Source: Actinobacillus succinogenes 130Z
GTDB lineage: Bacteria > Pseudomonadota > Gammaproteobacteria > Enterobacterales > Pasteurellaceae
Assembly: GCF_000017245.1 (NCBI RefSeq)
Contig: NC_009655.1
Location: forward strand, 930,001-994,000
Reading direction: 5' to 3'
Length of the DNA: 64,000 bases
Shown here: positions 17,259 through 27,807 of the stretch, in pieces
Layout of the letters: every line of letters starts with the position of its first letter
How positions within the stretch are numbered: the first letter of the stretch is position 1
Notes under the pieces: generated by a model
Database searches by the model: none
What the model was told of the DNA's origin: nothing
Seen by the model: the letters and a program-made list of their open reading frames with translations, nothing else
Program-made: the position numbers and the translations under genes

Positions 17259-17858
17259 ATGTCAGAACAAGAGCAGAAACAAGAACAACCGATTGAAAAT
17301 GCAGCTGAAAATTCGGCGCAAAAGCCTGAAGAGGTAACTGAAACGGATGTACAAACCGAACAAAACGTGACGGATCCGTTAGAAGAAGCCATTGCACGCG
17401 TACAGGAGCTGGAAGAACAGTTGGCGGATGCGGCGAAAAAAGAACAGGACGCATTGTTGCGGGCCCGTGCGGAAGTGGATAATATGCGTCGTCGTGCGGA
17501 ACAGGACGTAGAAAAAGCCCATAAATTTGCGTTGGAAAAATTCGCGAAAGACCTTTTAAACACTATCGATAATCTTGAACGCGCATTGGCTACGCCGGCA
17601 AATGTGGAAGACGAAAGCGTGAAAGGTTTATTCGACGGTGTGGAATTAACGCTAAAAGAATTACTTGCCACGGTAGCACGTTTCGGTATTGAGCCGGTAG
17701 GTTTAGTGGGCGAAAGCTTTAATCCGGAATTTCACCAAGCTATTTCCATGCAACCGACGGAAGGATTTGAAACTAATCAAATTACGACTGTTTTACAGAA
17801 AGGCTATTTGCTGAACAGTCGCGTTATTCGTCCTGCAATGGTCATGGTTGCGGCATAA
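17259..17858 (+). CDS. grpE: Nucleotide exchange factor GrpE
   Basis: Exchange factor for DnaK. An acidic, disordered N-terminus (residues 1-40) leads into a long coiled coil ([23 protein letters not shown]) and the C-terminal beta domain with [21 protein letters not shown] and [13 protein letters not shown]. It is 199 residues. It is monocistronic, ended by an uptake-signal stem, and faces away from nadK. Confidence 0.96.
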
Positions 17859-17887
17859 TCTGTTGCTGATTTTAACGAAATCAAATC

Positions 17888-17924
17888 AAGTGCGGTCAAA
17901 ACATTAGAGATTTTGACCGCACTT
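17888..17924. terminator. Bidirectional terminator between grpE and mnmC
   Basis: AAGTGCGGTCAAAA (17888-17901) and TTTTGACCGCACTT (17911-17924) form a perfect 14-bp stem between convergent genes. Confidence 0.85.
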
Positions 17925-17926
17925 TG

Positions 17927-19963
17927 TTATTTCACCGGCGTGCCTTTCAATAATTTACGCATCCAACTGCGATTAGGGCAAAGTGCGTGAATAATATCTT
18001 CGCTTAAAGGCAAGGGTTCGCCGTAAATCAAGGATGCCAGGCATTCGCCTAAAATCGGGGCTGATGTTAATCCTCGCGATCCCAGCGCACCGACTAAATA
18101 CAGATTTTCGAAATTCGCTGCGACGAGTACCGGTTGTTTGCGACGACGCAGATTAAACAGATTGCGGTATTCTTCCGTTTGACGGTCGAAATCCGGTACA
18201 TTACCCATCATCGGGATACGATCCCGCACCGCGCAACGCACGCCGACGCGTGCGCGATTATCTGAAGTATCCACATCATGAGTCCAGTCCATAGCGAGAT
18301 TTTTCTGAATTTTCGCCTGATTTTCCTGTTGTTCCGTTGTGCTGAACTCGCGGTTTTCGCAATCCCGCACATGGCTTGCACCGATACAATGGCTGGTTTT
18401 CGCCTCGTCTGCCGGCGTCATGTAACCGTCGTAACAAATCACGCTGTTCAGCTTGAGCAGATTTTCGCCGGTGGCTATTTGGCTTACTTGTCCCCGTACG
18501 GGATAAAGAGGCAAACGGGCGGTTTGTTCGAAACGGTGTAATCGGTGTCCGTTTGCCAATACTACGATATTATGCCGGAAGGTTTCACCTTGCGCATTTT
18601 GTAGCGTCCAACCATTTTTCGTCGACGAAAGTGCGGTGATTTTTTGTGCCGTTTTTACGGATAAACCCGAACTTTCTAATAACCGAAAAGCATTTTGTAC
18701 AAATTGTCGCGGTGCCAGCCAGCCACCGTTCGGGATAAATCCGCCGCCGCACGGCAAGGGCAAACCGACGGTTTGCGCGAGTTCTTCCCGATTCATGCCG
18801 GCATATAGTTTTTTATCCCATTGATAAGCGGAAATTTTATCCAGTTTGGCCGCACTTTTTTCGTCGTAGCCGCATAACGCTACGCCGCAAAACCGGTGTT
18901 CGAACGGAACGTTATGTGCGACGGCCCATTGCAGTCGTTGCAGACCGTAAGCGAAGGCATGAATGTAAAAACGGATATTGCGTTCGTCATCATCGCTGAG
19001 TTGCGGATAGAACGCACCTTGTTTATTGCCGGAAGCGTTAAGCGCCAATTCATCGTCTTCACAATAGAGCGTGACGTCGGCACCTCGTTCGAGCAGCGAC
19101 AGAGCGCTGAACAGCGAGGCGATACCGCCGCCTATAATCGCCACATCGGCGGCTCCGTCAAATTTCGCGGCTTGCGGTAAAAACCAAGGCGTATTGACTT
19201 GCGAGGCGGTAAAGTGCGGTGCGTTTTCCGCCGGTTTTTCACCGTACAGACATTCCCGTTTTTTGCCGAAACCCGCACGTTTTTCGACGCGGAATCCTGC
19301 GGATTCCAATCCTTTTTTGACCGCACTTGCGGCGGTAAAGGTGGCGAATGTGCCTTGCGGTTTGGTGTAACGGTACATCAGACGATAAACCGTTTCGTTC
19401 CACATATCGGGATTTTTACTTGGCGAGAAACCGTCTAAAAACCAAGCGTCGATGCGGTTTTGCATATAATCGCCCAGTTGCGGTAATTGGGTATTAACAT
19501 CACCGAACCAAATATCCAGAGTGGTTTCACCGAAATGATAACGGTAACAGCCTTCGATCGGTATGCCGTTAATTTGCCACCATTGTTGTAACTGTGCCGC
19601 CAATGCGGAAAATTCGGAAAAAGTTTGATAGGTTATGGCTAATTGTTCGGCGGAAATCGGGTATTTTTCAAAGGAAATGAAGTGTAATCGTGACAACGGC
19701 GATTGCGGGTTTTGCCGCCGGAACTGACGAAACAAGGTTGTGACGGCGAAGAAATTCAATCCGGTGCCGAATCCGGTTTCCGCGATGACGAAATGGATAT
19801 CTTGGCAGGCTGACCAACGTTCCCACAGAGCATTGCCTTGTTGGAAAACATAACGGCTTTCCGCCACACCGTCTTGGGTGGAAAAATAAATATCGTCAAA
19901 ACGGTCGGATACCGGCGTATTGTCGGCGCTGAAGCGTAAATCGGCGGTTTGAATATGATGCAT
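17927..19963 (-). CDS. mnmC: Bifunctional tRNA 5-methylaminomethyl-2-thiouridine synthesis protein MnmC
   Basis: Performs the last two steps of mnm5s2U34 formation in tRNA. The N-terminal methyltransferase domain has [19 protein letters not shown] and [18 protein letters not shown]. The C-terminal FAD-dependent demodifying domain begins near residue 260 with [23 protein letters not shown]. It is 678 residues from the ATG at 19963, which follows AGGA at correct spacing and gives the family-like start [11 protein letters not shown]; the frame extends nine codons further without support. Confidence 0.95.
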
Positions 19964-20128
19964 GTCTTTATTCCTTTTTTCTGATTTCACCGTTTATTAT
20001 AATCCTCTGCCGGCATAAAGTGGTCGAATATGGCAATAAATGCTTGCAATATTTCGATTTCATAGTAAATTAGCATTCAGCTTACAAGTGTAAGGTGAAT
20101 TTATTTAATCCAACTAAAGGAAGACAGA

Positions 20129-21349
20129 ATGAAAAGAGTGGTTATCACCGGTTTCGGGGTTATCTCTAGCATCGGTAACAATAAAGAAGAAGTGTTAGCG
20201 TCATTGAAAGCGGGTAAATCCGGAATTGAAACCGTTCCGGGATTTATCGAAATCGGCATGCGTAGCCATGTTGCGGGAACGATTAAATTAAATGCGGCGG
20301 AATTAATTGACCGTAAAATTTACCGGTTTATGGGCGATGCGGCGTCGTATGCTTATCTTTCCATGAAAGAAGCCATTGAGGATGCGGGGTTAACGGAAGA
20401 ACAAGTCTCTAACGAACGTACGGGTTTGGTTATCGGTGCGGGTATCGGTTCCGCACATTATCAGGTGAAAGCGGCCGATGCGGTACGCAGTCCGCGCGGC
20501 GTGAAAGCCATTGGACCTTACGCGGTGACAAAAACCATGTCTTCAAGCGTTTCTGCCTGTTTGGCGACACCGTTTAAAATTAAAGGCGTGAACTATTCTA
20601 TCAGTTCCGCTTGTGCGACTTCTGCGCACTGTATCGGTAATGCGGTAGAATTAATTCAGTTAGGTAAACAGGATATTGTTTTTGCCGGCGGTGCGGAAGA
20701 ATTATCCTGGGAAGGTGCGGCTCAGTTTGATGCCATGGGTGCGATTTCGACCAAATATAACGAAACGCCGGAAAAAGCTTCTCGCGCCTATGATGCAAAT
20801 CGTGACGGTTTCGTTATCGCCGGCGGCGGTGCGGTAGTGGTTGTTGAGGAATTGGAACACGCATTAGCCCGCGGTGCGAAAATTTATGCGGAAGTCGTGG
20901 GTTACGGTGCGACTTCCGACGGTTACGACATGGTGGCGCCAAGCGGTGAAGGTGCGGAACGCTGCATGCGTCAAGCCATGAAAGATATTGACGGCCCGAT
21001 TGATTATATCAATGTCCACGGTACTTCAACTCCGGTTGGAGACGTGAAAGAATTAGCGGCGATTAAAGCGGTATTCGGCGAGCAAACGCCGGCGATTTCT
21101 TCTACGAAATCCATGACCGGTCACTCATTGGGTGCGGCGGGTGCGCACGAAGCTATTTATTCATTATTAATGTTACACAATGATTTCATTGCGCCGAGCA
21201 TCAATATCGAAACCTTAGACGAACAGGCGAAAGGGTTAAACATTGTTACTGAAACTAAAGAAAACGCCGGCTTGAAAACCGTGATGTCTAACAGTTTCGG
21301 TTTCGGTGGTACCAATGCTACCCTGGTTTTCCGCCGTTATGAAAAATAA
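20129..21349 (+). CDS. fabB: 3-oxoacyl-ACP synthase I (KAS I)
   Basis: Condensing enzyme of fatty acid elongation, needed for unsaturated fatty acids. The catalytic Cys lies in SISSACATSAHCIGNA (near residue 163), and the two His residues lie in NVHGTSTPVGD and TGHSLGAAGAHE. The C-terminal NSFGFGGTNATLVF is also present. It is 406 residues, as in E. coli FabB. It is preceded by AGGAAGACAG and transcribed alone. Confidence 0.97.
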   Translation: MKRVVITGFGVISSIGNNKEEVLASLKAGKSGIETVPGFIEIGMRSHVAGTIKLNAAELIDRKIYRFMGDAASYAYLSMKEAIEDAGLTEEQVSNERTGLVIGAGIGSAHYQVKAADAVRSPRGVKAIGPYAVTKTMSSSVSACLATPFKIKGVNYSISSACATSAHCIGNAVELIQLGKQDIVFAGGAEELSWEGAAQFDAMGAISTKYNETPEKASRAYDANRDGFVIAGGGAVVVVEELEHALARGAKIYAEVVGYGATSDGYDMVAPSGEGAERCMRQAMKDIDGPIDYINVHGTSTPVGDVKELAAIKAVFGEQTPAISSTKSMTGHSLGAAGAHEAIYSLLMLHNDFIAPSINIETLDEQAKGLNIVTETKENAGLKTVMSNSFGFGGTNATLVFRRYEK

Positions 21350-21367
21350 TTTCGGAAAATAGTATTT

Positions 21368-21405
21368 AAGTGCGGTCAAAATCTTTTATGTTTTTGACCG
21401 CACTT
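21368..21405. terminator. fabB terminator with paired uptake signals
   Basis: AAGTGCGGTCAAAA and TTTTGACCGCACTT (14-bp perfect stem) start 19 bases after the fabB stop. Confidence 0.85.
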
Positions 21406-21433
21406 TTGTTTCGATAAGATGGAAAGATTTGTC

Positions 21434-21469
21434 AAAACCGGACTCCGTCAGACGGAGTTCGGTTTTTTA
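21434..21469. terminator. Second hairpin between fabB and the GntP-type permease
   Basis: AAAACCGGACTCCGTC is mirrored by GACGGAGTTCGGTTTTTT with a 2-base loop and one mismatched pair. It follows the uptake-signal stem and can act in either direction. A third hairpin, TACCGTTACG / CGTAACGGTA, follows at about 21494-21517 next to the permease stop codon. Confidence 0.8.
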
Positions 21470-21518
21470 TTATAACGGAGCGGGTAATTCCTACCGTTAC
21501 GGAGAACGTAACGGTAAA

Positions 21519-22895
21519 TTATAATAATATTAAAGAAAGAACATAAACCGTCAATATACCGACCATCCCCATGATGAATGTCAACATACTTTGAGTGCGA
21601 TAGCCTTGTTGCGGCGTCATTTTGGTGAAATTAGTCACTACCCAGAAATAGCTGTCGTTAGCATGAGACACGCACATGGCACCGGCGGCGATCGCCATAA
21701 CGGTTAATGCCGCCGCCATTTCGGTGGTGAGGTTCAAGGCGGTCATCAAGGAATCGTCCGCATTAAACATTCCCATAATGGATGCGGTAGTAATAATGGC
21801 GACGGTCGAGCTGCCTTGTGCGGTTTTCAAGATTGCCGAAATAATGAAGGGGAAGAAAATGCCGGCGGAACTGATAGCGATTGCATTTTGTTTAATATAT
21901 TCCACAAAGCCCGCTTCGGTAATTACTTTGCCCAACACGCCACCGGCGGCGGTGATGAACAGGATCGGTCCGACAATTTTGAGCGTGTCGTTGGTTAAGG
22001 CATCGAATTCGCTGATTTTGTCGGTGTTCAGCAACAGAAAAATAGAGAAAATCACGCCTACTGCCAAAGCGATAATCGGATTTCCTAAAAATTGCAGCAA
22101 GATACCGGCTTCCCCTTCAATACCCATAATTTTGCCGATGGAACCGAGCGCCATAAATAAAATCGGCATGAAAATCGGTGCCAGGCTTACAAAGCCGTTT
22201 GGCAGTTTACCGTAATGTTCCAACAGTTCTTCATAACTTTTACTGATGACTTCGTCGGTTTCCGATTCGTCGAGCGTAGTTTTCGGACCGATGTATTTAG
22301 CGAAAAGATAGCTGGAAAGCAATACGGGAATAGAAACCGCTACACCCATAACCATGACCAGTAAAATATTACCGCTTAATCCGACTGCGCCTGCTGCGGC
22401 AATAGGACCGGGCGTCGGCGGGATAAAAACATGCGCTGCATACAAACCGGCGCTTAATGCCACCGCCATACCTACAGGATTGGCGGCGATTTTTTTGTGA
22501 ATGGCCTCCCTAATCGGATTCAGTACGACGAATCCGCTGTCGCAGAACACCGGAATACCGACAACCCAGCCCATAATCAGCATGGCGAGTTCGGGGCGTT
22601 TCTGGCCGACTACTTTTACTACCATATCCGCCAATTTCAGGGCGGCGCCGGTTTTTTCCAATACGGTACCGATAATGGCACCGAAGATAATTACAATACC
22701 GATACTTTTAAAGGTTCCGCTGAAACCGTCCCCGATAATGCCGGGGATTTTGGCCAGGCCTATGCCCGCTGCGAACGCGAGGGCGAGAGAAATGGTCATC
22801 AAGGCTAAGAACGGGTGAACTTTGAGCTTTGAAATCATCAGAATCATGACGATAATGGCGATAACAAAGCAAATAATGAGTGATATACCGGTCAT
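21519..22895 (-). CDS. GntP-family sugar-acid permease
   Basis: Inner membrane proton symporter of the gluconate/GntP family (458 residues, about 12 membrane segments). Family patterns include KLKVHPFLALM near the start, GWVVGIPVFCDSGFVVLNPI, and FIPPTPGPIAAAG. Members carry gluconate, glycerate, fructuronate or D-serine, and the substrate here cannot be told from sequence. No kinase gene lies beside it. The start at 22895 follows AAGGAG at nine bases; the frame runs 45 codons further up without support. A perfect CRP site lies about 80 bases upstream. Confidence 0.88.
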   Translation of the reverse strand: MTGISLIICFVIAIIVMILMISKLKVHPFLALMTISLALAFAAGIGLAKIPGIIGDGFSGTFKSIGIVIIFGAIIGTVLEKTGAALKLADMVVKVVGQKRPELAMLIMGWVVGIPVFCDSGFVVLNPIREAIHKKIAANPVGMAVALSAGLYAAHVFIPPTPGPIAAAGAVGLSGNILLVMVMGVAVSIPVLLSSYLFAKYIGPKTTLDESETDEVISKSYEELLEHYGKLPNGFVSLAPIFMPILFMALGSIGKIMGIEGEAGILLQFLGNPIIALAVGVIFSIFLLLNTDKISEFDALTNDTLKIVGPILFITAAGGVLGKVITEAGFVEYIKQNAIAISSAGIFFPFIISAILKTAQGSSTVAIITTASIMGMFNADDSLMTALNLTTEMAAALTVMAIAAGAMCVSHANDSYFWVVTNFTKMTPQQGYRTQSMLTFIMGMVGILTVYVLSLILL

Positions 22896-22975
22896 AACGT
22901 ATACTCCTTGTTTGCAAAATTCTGTTACTATCCTAGGTTCGTAGCCACGGGGTTGCAATCGACTTTTCGGCAAAA

Positions 22976-22991
22976 TGTGAATTGGATCACA
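22976..22991 (-). promoter_or_regulatory. Perfect CRP-cAMP binding site
   Basis: TGTGAATTGGATCACA matches TGTGA-N6-TCACA at all ten fixed positions. It lies between rlmL and the GntP-type permease, 81 bases before the permease start, and so most likely activates that gene. Confidence 0.8.
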
Positions 22992-22993
22992 AT

Positions 22994-23022
22994 AAAAAAC
23001 GGCGAAAAATTCGCCGTTTTTT
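22994..23022 (-). terminator. rlmL terminator
   Basis: AAAAAACGGCGAA and TTCGCCGTTTTTT form a perfect 13-bp stem with a 3-base loop, about 30 bases beyond the rlmL stop codon. Confidence 0.85.
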
Positions 23023-23050
23023 GTCCGCACTTTACCGAATAAAGCCTAAA

Positions 23051-25081
23051 TCAGACCTTGCGGGTAAGTAACCAACAGTTGTGAATTTGCTTGTTGCGTT
23101 CAAAATCCAACGGCAGGGTTTTAGCGGAAATTTCTAGCGCGTTTAAGCCTAATTGCGCCAAACCGTCGAAATCCATTTTGAACCCGCGTTTGTTGTTGGA
23201 GAACACTATGGTGCCGTTCGGGCGCAAAATCCGTTTCAGATTTTTCATCAGTTTGATGTGATCGCGTTGTACGTCCCAACTGTCTTCCATGCGTTTGGAA
23301 TTGGAAAATGTCGGCGGATCCACAAAAATTAAATCGAACTGCTTATCGCAGCGCATCAGCCATTGCAGACAATCCGCCTGAATCAGTTTATGCCGTTTAC
23401 CGTCCACATCATTCAGTATCAGATTTTGCTCCGCCCAGTTCAAATAGGTATTCGACATATCTACAGTGGTAGTGGATTTTGCACCGCCCAGGGCCGCATG
23501 TACCGTTGCGGATCCCGTATAGGCGAACAGATTGAGAAAATCTTTGTCTTTTGCCATTTCGCCTAACATTTTACGGGTTAAACGGTGATCCAAAAATAAA
23601 CCGGTATCCAAATAATCGGTCAGATTTACCCATAATTTCGCCCCGTATTCCGTCACATAAAAATACTCGCCTTTATTCGCCAGTTTTTCGTATTGATTAC
23701 TGCCTTTTTGTTTCCGGCGTACTTTTAAAATCAACTTGCTGGTTTCTACGCCGGTGACGGCAAGGGTGGCGGTTACCGCATCCAATAAGCGTTGACGGGT
23801 TTTATTTTCATCAATATTTTTCGGTGCCGCGTATTCCTGTACGACAATGTGATCGCCGTAACGATCAACGGCTAAATTATAGTCGGGTAAATCCGCATCA
23901 TACAGCCGATAGGCATCTAAGCCTTGCTGTTGCGCCCATTTTTCAATTTTTTTAATATTTTTCTGCAAGCGGTTCGCGAAATCCGTCGCTACATCGGTGT
24001 GAGCGCTGTCGGCGGAAACTGCCGGATTTTCCGCCGCACGTTCGTCGGTTTGTACCGAACTGCGGTCGGAAATTCGATAGTTTTTTTGCACGCAATCCAG
24101 CGGACCGTTTTTCGCTTTAAACTGACGGAATGAACGCATGCGCAGGCAATCCAGCAGACCTTGTTCCGAGCTGAAAACAGATACGTTCCAGCCGCCGAAT
24201 TGCTGTTTTAAACGCTGTCCAAACACAGAATATAGGGCGATTAACGCCGGCGTGGTCCCTAATCGTTCACCGTATGGCGGGTTGCACAGAACCGTTCCTT
24301 TTTCACCGTTTCGCAGCGGATTTTTCTCCATTTGCGCTTCCGCCAGGGCGACGGCTTCCGCTTTTACCTTTTCCCAAACCGCCTGATTGTGTCCTTTCCA
24401 GAAATCGAATCCCCAGTGCGACCGGTGTAATTGCGGCGCAATTTGCGCTTCCATTTGTGCGGCTTCAATCAGCAAGGTACCGGAACCGCACATGGGGTCC
24501 ACCAACGGCGTACCTTTTTGCCAGCCGGAACGCAACACCAATGCCGCCGCTAAGGTTTCCCGTAACGGCGCTTGTCCGCTGTCTTCGCGATAACCGCGCA
24601 TATGCAGCGCTTCGCCGCTTAAATCCAGCGAAAGAATTAAATCGTCGCGATTTAAATAGGCATGAATGCGCACATCGGGATTTTCTTTATCTACATTAGG
24701 GCGGGCTTTGCCGTGGCGTTCGAAATAATCCACAATGCCGTCTTTGACCCGCATAGCGCCGAATTGACTGTGGCGAATTTCGCGGTTTGTGCCGTTAAAA
24801 TCTACAAAAAAATGTGTTCTTTCGTCGAAATGCTCTAACCATGCTTGACTGACGACGGTAGAGTAGAGATCTAAATCGCTGTAGATTTTACTTTGCGCGA
24901 TAGGCAATAAAATACGGGACGCCAGACGCGACCATAATAAGGTTTTGTACTGGGTTTCATCGTCTGCGCCAAAATGGACGCCGCCCTGGGCGATACGGAC
25001 ATCCTGCGCCCCGAGTTCGGTCAGTTCGGTTTTCAATAATTCTTCAAAGCCGCGGGCACAGGTGGCGAAAAGTGGTTTCAT
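23051..25081 (-). CDS. rlmL: 23S rRNA methyltransferase RlmL/RlmK fusion
   Basis: Fused enzyme that makes m2G2445 and m7G2069 in 23S rRNA. The N-terminal THUMP domain (about 1-160) is followed by the RlmL methyltransferase with [14 protein letters not shown] and [10 protein letters not shown]. The C-terminal RlmK methyltransferase has [18 protein letters not shown] and [12 protein letters not shown]. It is 676 residues against 702 in E. coli; both domains look complete. It is divergent from argA. Confidence 0.95.
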
Positions 25082-25266
25082 CGGGTTTCTCTGTTCATCA
25101 AAAAATTGCCGCGATTATAGCAGGTTTATCGGGTGAAAAGAATGCGATAAAATCGTAGGCTATCGTTATTTCCCGCTTGCGGCGGAGATTTTCGCGGAAA
25201 AGGAAAACGGCTGATGAAAAAACGTGGCTTTTTTGACCGCACTTTTTGCTTGCATATTATTTAATT

Positions 25267-25301
25267 TGCATATAAATTCATAATAAATGAATAATTATTT
25301 A
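25267..25301 (+). promoter_or_regulatory. Tandem ARG boxes of argA
   Basis: TGCATATAAATTCA (25267-25280) and TGAATAATTATTTA (25288-25301) each match TGAAT-N4-ATTCA at nine of the ten fixed positions. Their start-to-start spacing is exactly 21 bp, the two-turn spacing used by the ArgR hexamer. They lie just before the argA ATG at 25313. Confidence 0.72.
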
Positions 25302-25312
25302 TCGAGACGCCT

Positions 25313-26635
25313 ATGCGAAGTACAGAATTAGTCCAATGGTTCCGTCAATCCACCCCTTATGTGAATATGCACCGTGGCAAGACATTCGTCATCATGTTGG
25401 ATGGGGACACCATTGCAAGTGAAAATTTCATTAATATTATCAGTGATATACGTTTGCTGCACAGTTTGGGAATTAAGCTGATTATCGTGTTCGGAGCCAG
25501 ATTTCAGATTAACGATTTATTGATGAAAAACCATATCCGGCCTGTTTACCATAAAAATATCCGCGTAACGGATCTCCGCACATTGGAACTGGTGAAGCAA
25601 GCCGCCGGCCAACTCAATTACGACATTATGTCCCGCCTTTCCATGCGCTTACCCCATTCGCCGTTGCTGAATGTGGTGAGCAGTAACTTTATTCTGGCGC
25701 AGCCTATCGGCGTAGACGACGGTGTAGATTATATGCTAAGCGGCAAACTTCGCCGAATTGAAGTAGAAAATATCAAACAACAGCTGGAAAATGACGCCAT
25801 CGTGTTGATCGGTCCGGTCGCCCCTTCCGTTACCGGCGAAAGTTTCAATTTACCTTTCGAAGAAGTAGCGACGCAGGTGGCGATTAAGCTGAAAGCGGAA
25901 AAACTCATCGGTTTCAGTAATACCCAGGGGATTTTGGATAAAGACGGCGTATCCATTCCCGATTTATTGCCGCAGCAAGCGGCGAATTATCTGCAACAAT
26001 TTATTGAACGGGATCAATATCACAGCTCGCAGGCGCGTTTTTTGCAGGCGGCGATTGATGTTTGTCGTGCCGGCGTGCACCGTTCCCATTTGCTCAGTTA
26101 TGAAGAGGACGGTTCGTTATTGCAGGAATTATTCACCCGTGACGGGGTCGGAACCCAGCTTTCTATGGAAAGTTCGGAAGATATTCGGATTGCTACGGCA
26201 CGCGATATTCCAAGCCTGCTTGAACTGATTCATCCGTTGGAACAACAGGGGATTTTGGTGAAGCGTTCGCGCGAACAGTTGGAAATGGACATTGAAAAAT
26301 ATACTATTATCGATCGCGACGGCGTGATTATCGCCTGCGCCGCACTGAATGTGTACGAAGATGAAAAAATGGCGGAAATGGCATGCGTTGCCGTGCACCC
26401 CGATTATCGCAGTTCTTCCCGCGGGGATGTTCTGCTGGCGGAAATTCGGAAACGTGCGAAAAATCTGGATATCGAGAAATTGTTCGTACTCACCACCCGT
26501 ACGGTGCATTGGTTTCAGGAACGCGGCTTTCACATGGCAAACGTGGAAGATTTGCCGAAAGATAAGCGCGACCATTACAATTATCAGCGTCGTTCGAAAA
26601 TACTGATTCAGAATTTAACGGAACCCAGCGAATAG
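25313..26635 (+). CDS. argA: N-acetylglutamate synthase
   Basis: First step of arginine biosynthesis: acetyl-CoA plus glutamate to N-acetylglutamate. The N-terminal amino-acid-kinase-like domain (about 1-280) has [15 protein letters not shown] and [15 protein letters not shown]. The C-terminal GNAT acetyltransferase domain has [21 protein letters not shown] and a [16 protein letters not shown] block. At 440 residues it matches the classic ArgA. The two ARG boxes upstream imply ArgR repression. Confidence 0.96.
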
Positions 26636-26638
26636 AGG

Positions 26639-26660
26639 AAAATCCGCCGAAGCGGATTTT
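26639..26660 (+). terminator. argA terminator
   Basis: AAAATCCGC-CGAA-GCGGATTTT is a perfect 9-bp stem with a tetraloop, immediately after the argA stop codon and between convergent argA and birA. Confidence 0.85.
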
Positions 26661-26709
26661 AGGCATAAAGTGCGGTTAAAAAATAGCATGTTTTTTTACG
26701 CAAGAAGGA

Positions 26710-27651
26710 TTAACCGACGTTTTTTCGCAAGGAAACTTCGCCGGCGTTAAAGGTCATCAGCTCGTTTCCGACCTGTAAACGTAAATATCCGCGTTCGTCA
26801 ATTCCTTGCTCAATGCCGGAAATAACCTGTCTTTCCGTGATAATGTTCACTTCGTCCTGAAAGAATGCGTCATTTTGCCGCCATTGCTGGCGGAATTCGG
26901 GTGTAATGCCTTGCCGTTCAAATGCGGTTAACGCCCGAATTAATTCCTCAAATACGGTAATCAGCAGCAAAGTGCGGTCGATTTTAGGCAATATTTCGTG
27001 CAGATTTGCCCAAGGCTGATCGATTTGATTGTTATCACGCGGGACGGCGACATTAATGCCGACACCGATGACCAGATTCAACCTGCCGTTTTCCGTTCCC
27101 GCCGTTTCAATCAAAATTCCCGCCAGTTTGCGTCCGTGTAATAACAGATCGTTCGGCCATTTTAATTTTGTTTGATCAGAACCCAATTTACGGATTGCCC
27201 GATGAATCGCCATACCCACCGTTAAGCTTAGCCCGTCCGTGGGGACGGTTGTGTCCACCTGCCAGACCATGCTGAAAATCGCCTGGGCGGCAAAGGGTGA
27301 TTGCCAGCGTCGTCCGCGCCGTCCGCGTCCCGCGCTTTGGTATTCCGTCATGCAGATATCGCCTTTGTTCAGACGGCTCATGTTGGTAAGCAGTAAGCGG
27401 TTGGTGGAATCAATCACCGGCGCATACATGATTTTTTGGTGTGGAAAAACTTGCTGAATTTGGGCCGCACTTAATAACGGAGTTTGCGGAATTAACCGTA
27501 TTTCGCCGAAACCGGTGTCGATTAGAAAGCCTTGCTCCTGCAATGTGCGGATACGGTCGAGTAATTCGTTGTCGGAACAGGCAAAAAGTGCGGTCAGATT
27601 TTCAAAAGAATGAGGCTGGCAGTCCGCCAGAATGTCTAACAATGAAGTCAT
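26710..27651 (-). CDS. birA: Biotin-protein ligase / biotin operon repressor BirA
   Basis: Attaches biotin to the biotin carrier protein and, through its N-terminal winged helix (residues about 1-60), can repress biotin genes. The ligase domain shows the biotinyl-AMP loop SAGRGRRGRRWQSPF, LSLTVGMAIHRAI, and KWPNDLLLHGRKLAGILIE. It is 313 residues from the ATG at 27651, which follows AAAGGA by six bases. The frame continues 13 codons upstream without a ribosome site. Confidence 0.95.
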   Translation of the reverse strand: MTSLLDILADCQPHSFENLTALFACSDNELLDRIRTLQEQGFLIDTGFGEIRLIPQTPLLSAAQIQQVFPHQKIMYAPVIDSTNRLLLTNMSRLNKGDICMTEYQSAGRGRRGRRWQSPFAAQAIFSMVWQVDTTVPTDGLSLTVGMAIHRAIRKLGSDQTKLKWPNDLLLHGRKLAGILIETAGTENGRLNLVIGVGINVAVPRDNNQIDQPWANLHEILPKIDRTLLLITVFEELIRALTAFERQGITPEFRQQWRQNDAFFQDEVNIITERQVISGIEQGIDERGYLRLQVGNELMTFNAGEVSLRKNVG

Positions 27652-27728
27652 GTAAATTCCTTTCAGCAAACGATTAGCATTTTTTATCACAAATTACATA
27701 AAAAGATAAATTTTTCTTGAAAAAAACG

Positions 27729-27757
27729 TTCACAAGGGAATTTATTATCTGTATAAT
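27729..27757 (+). promoter_or_regulatory. guaB promoter
   Basis: TTCACA (27729-27734) and TATAAT (27752-27757) are separated by 17 bases, 50 bases before the guaB start. Confidence 0.6.
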
Positions 27758-27807
27758 CCGTCCGCAATATTTTTTAACTTCAACTTAAATTCAGAGAGAA
27801 TATTGCA

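Noticed and set aside
27664..27679. PurR operator before guaB (GCAAACGATTAGC)
   Set aside because: Only about nine of sixteen positions match, the symmetric right half is missing, and it lies nearer the birA start than the guaB promoter.
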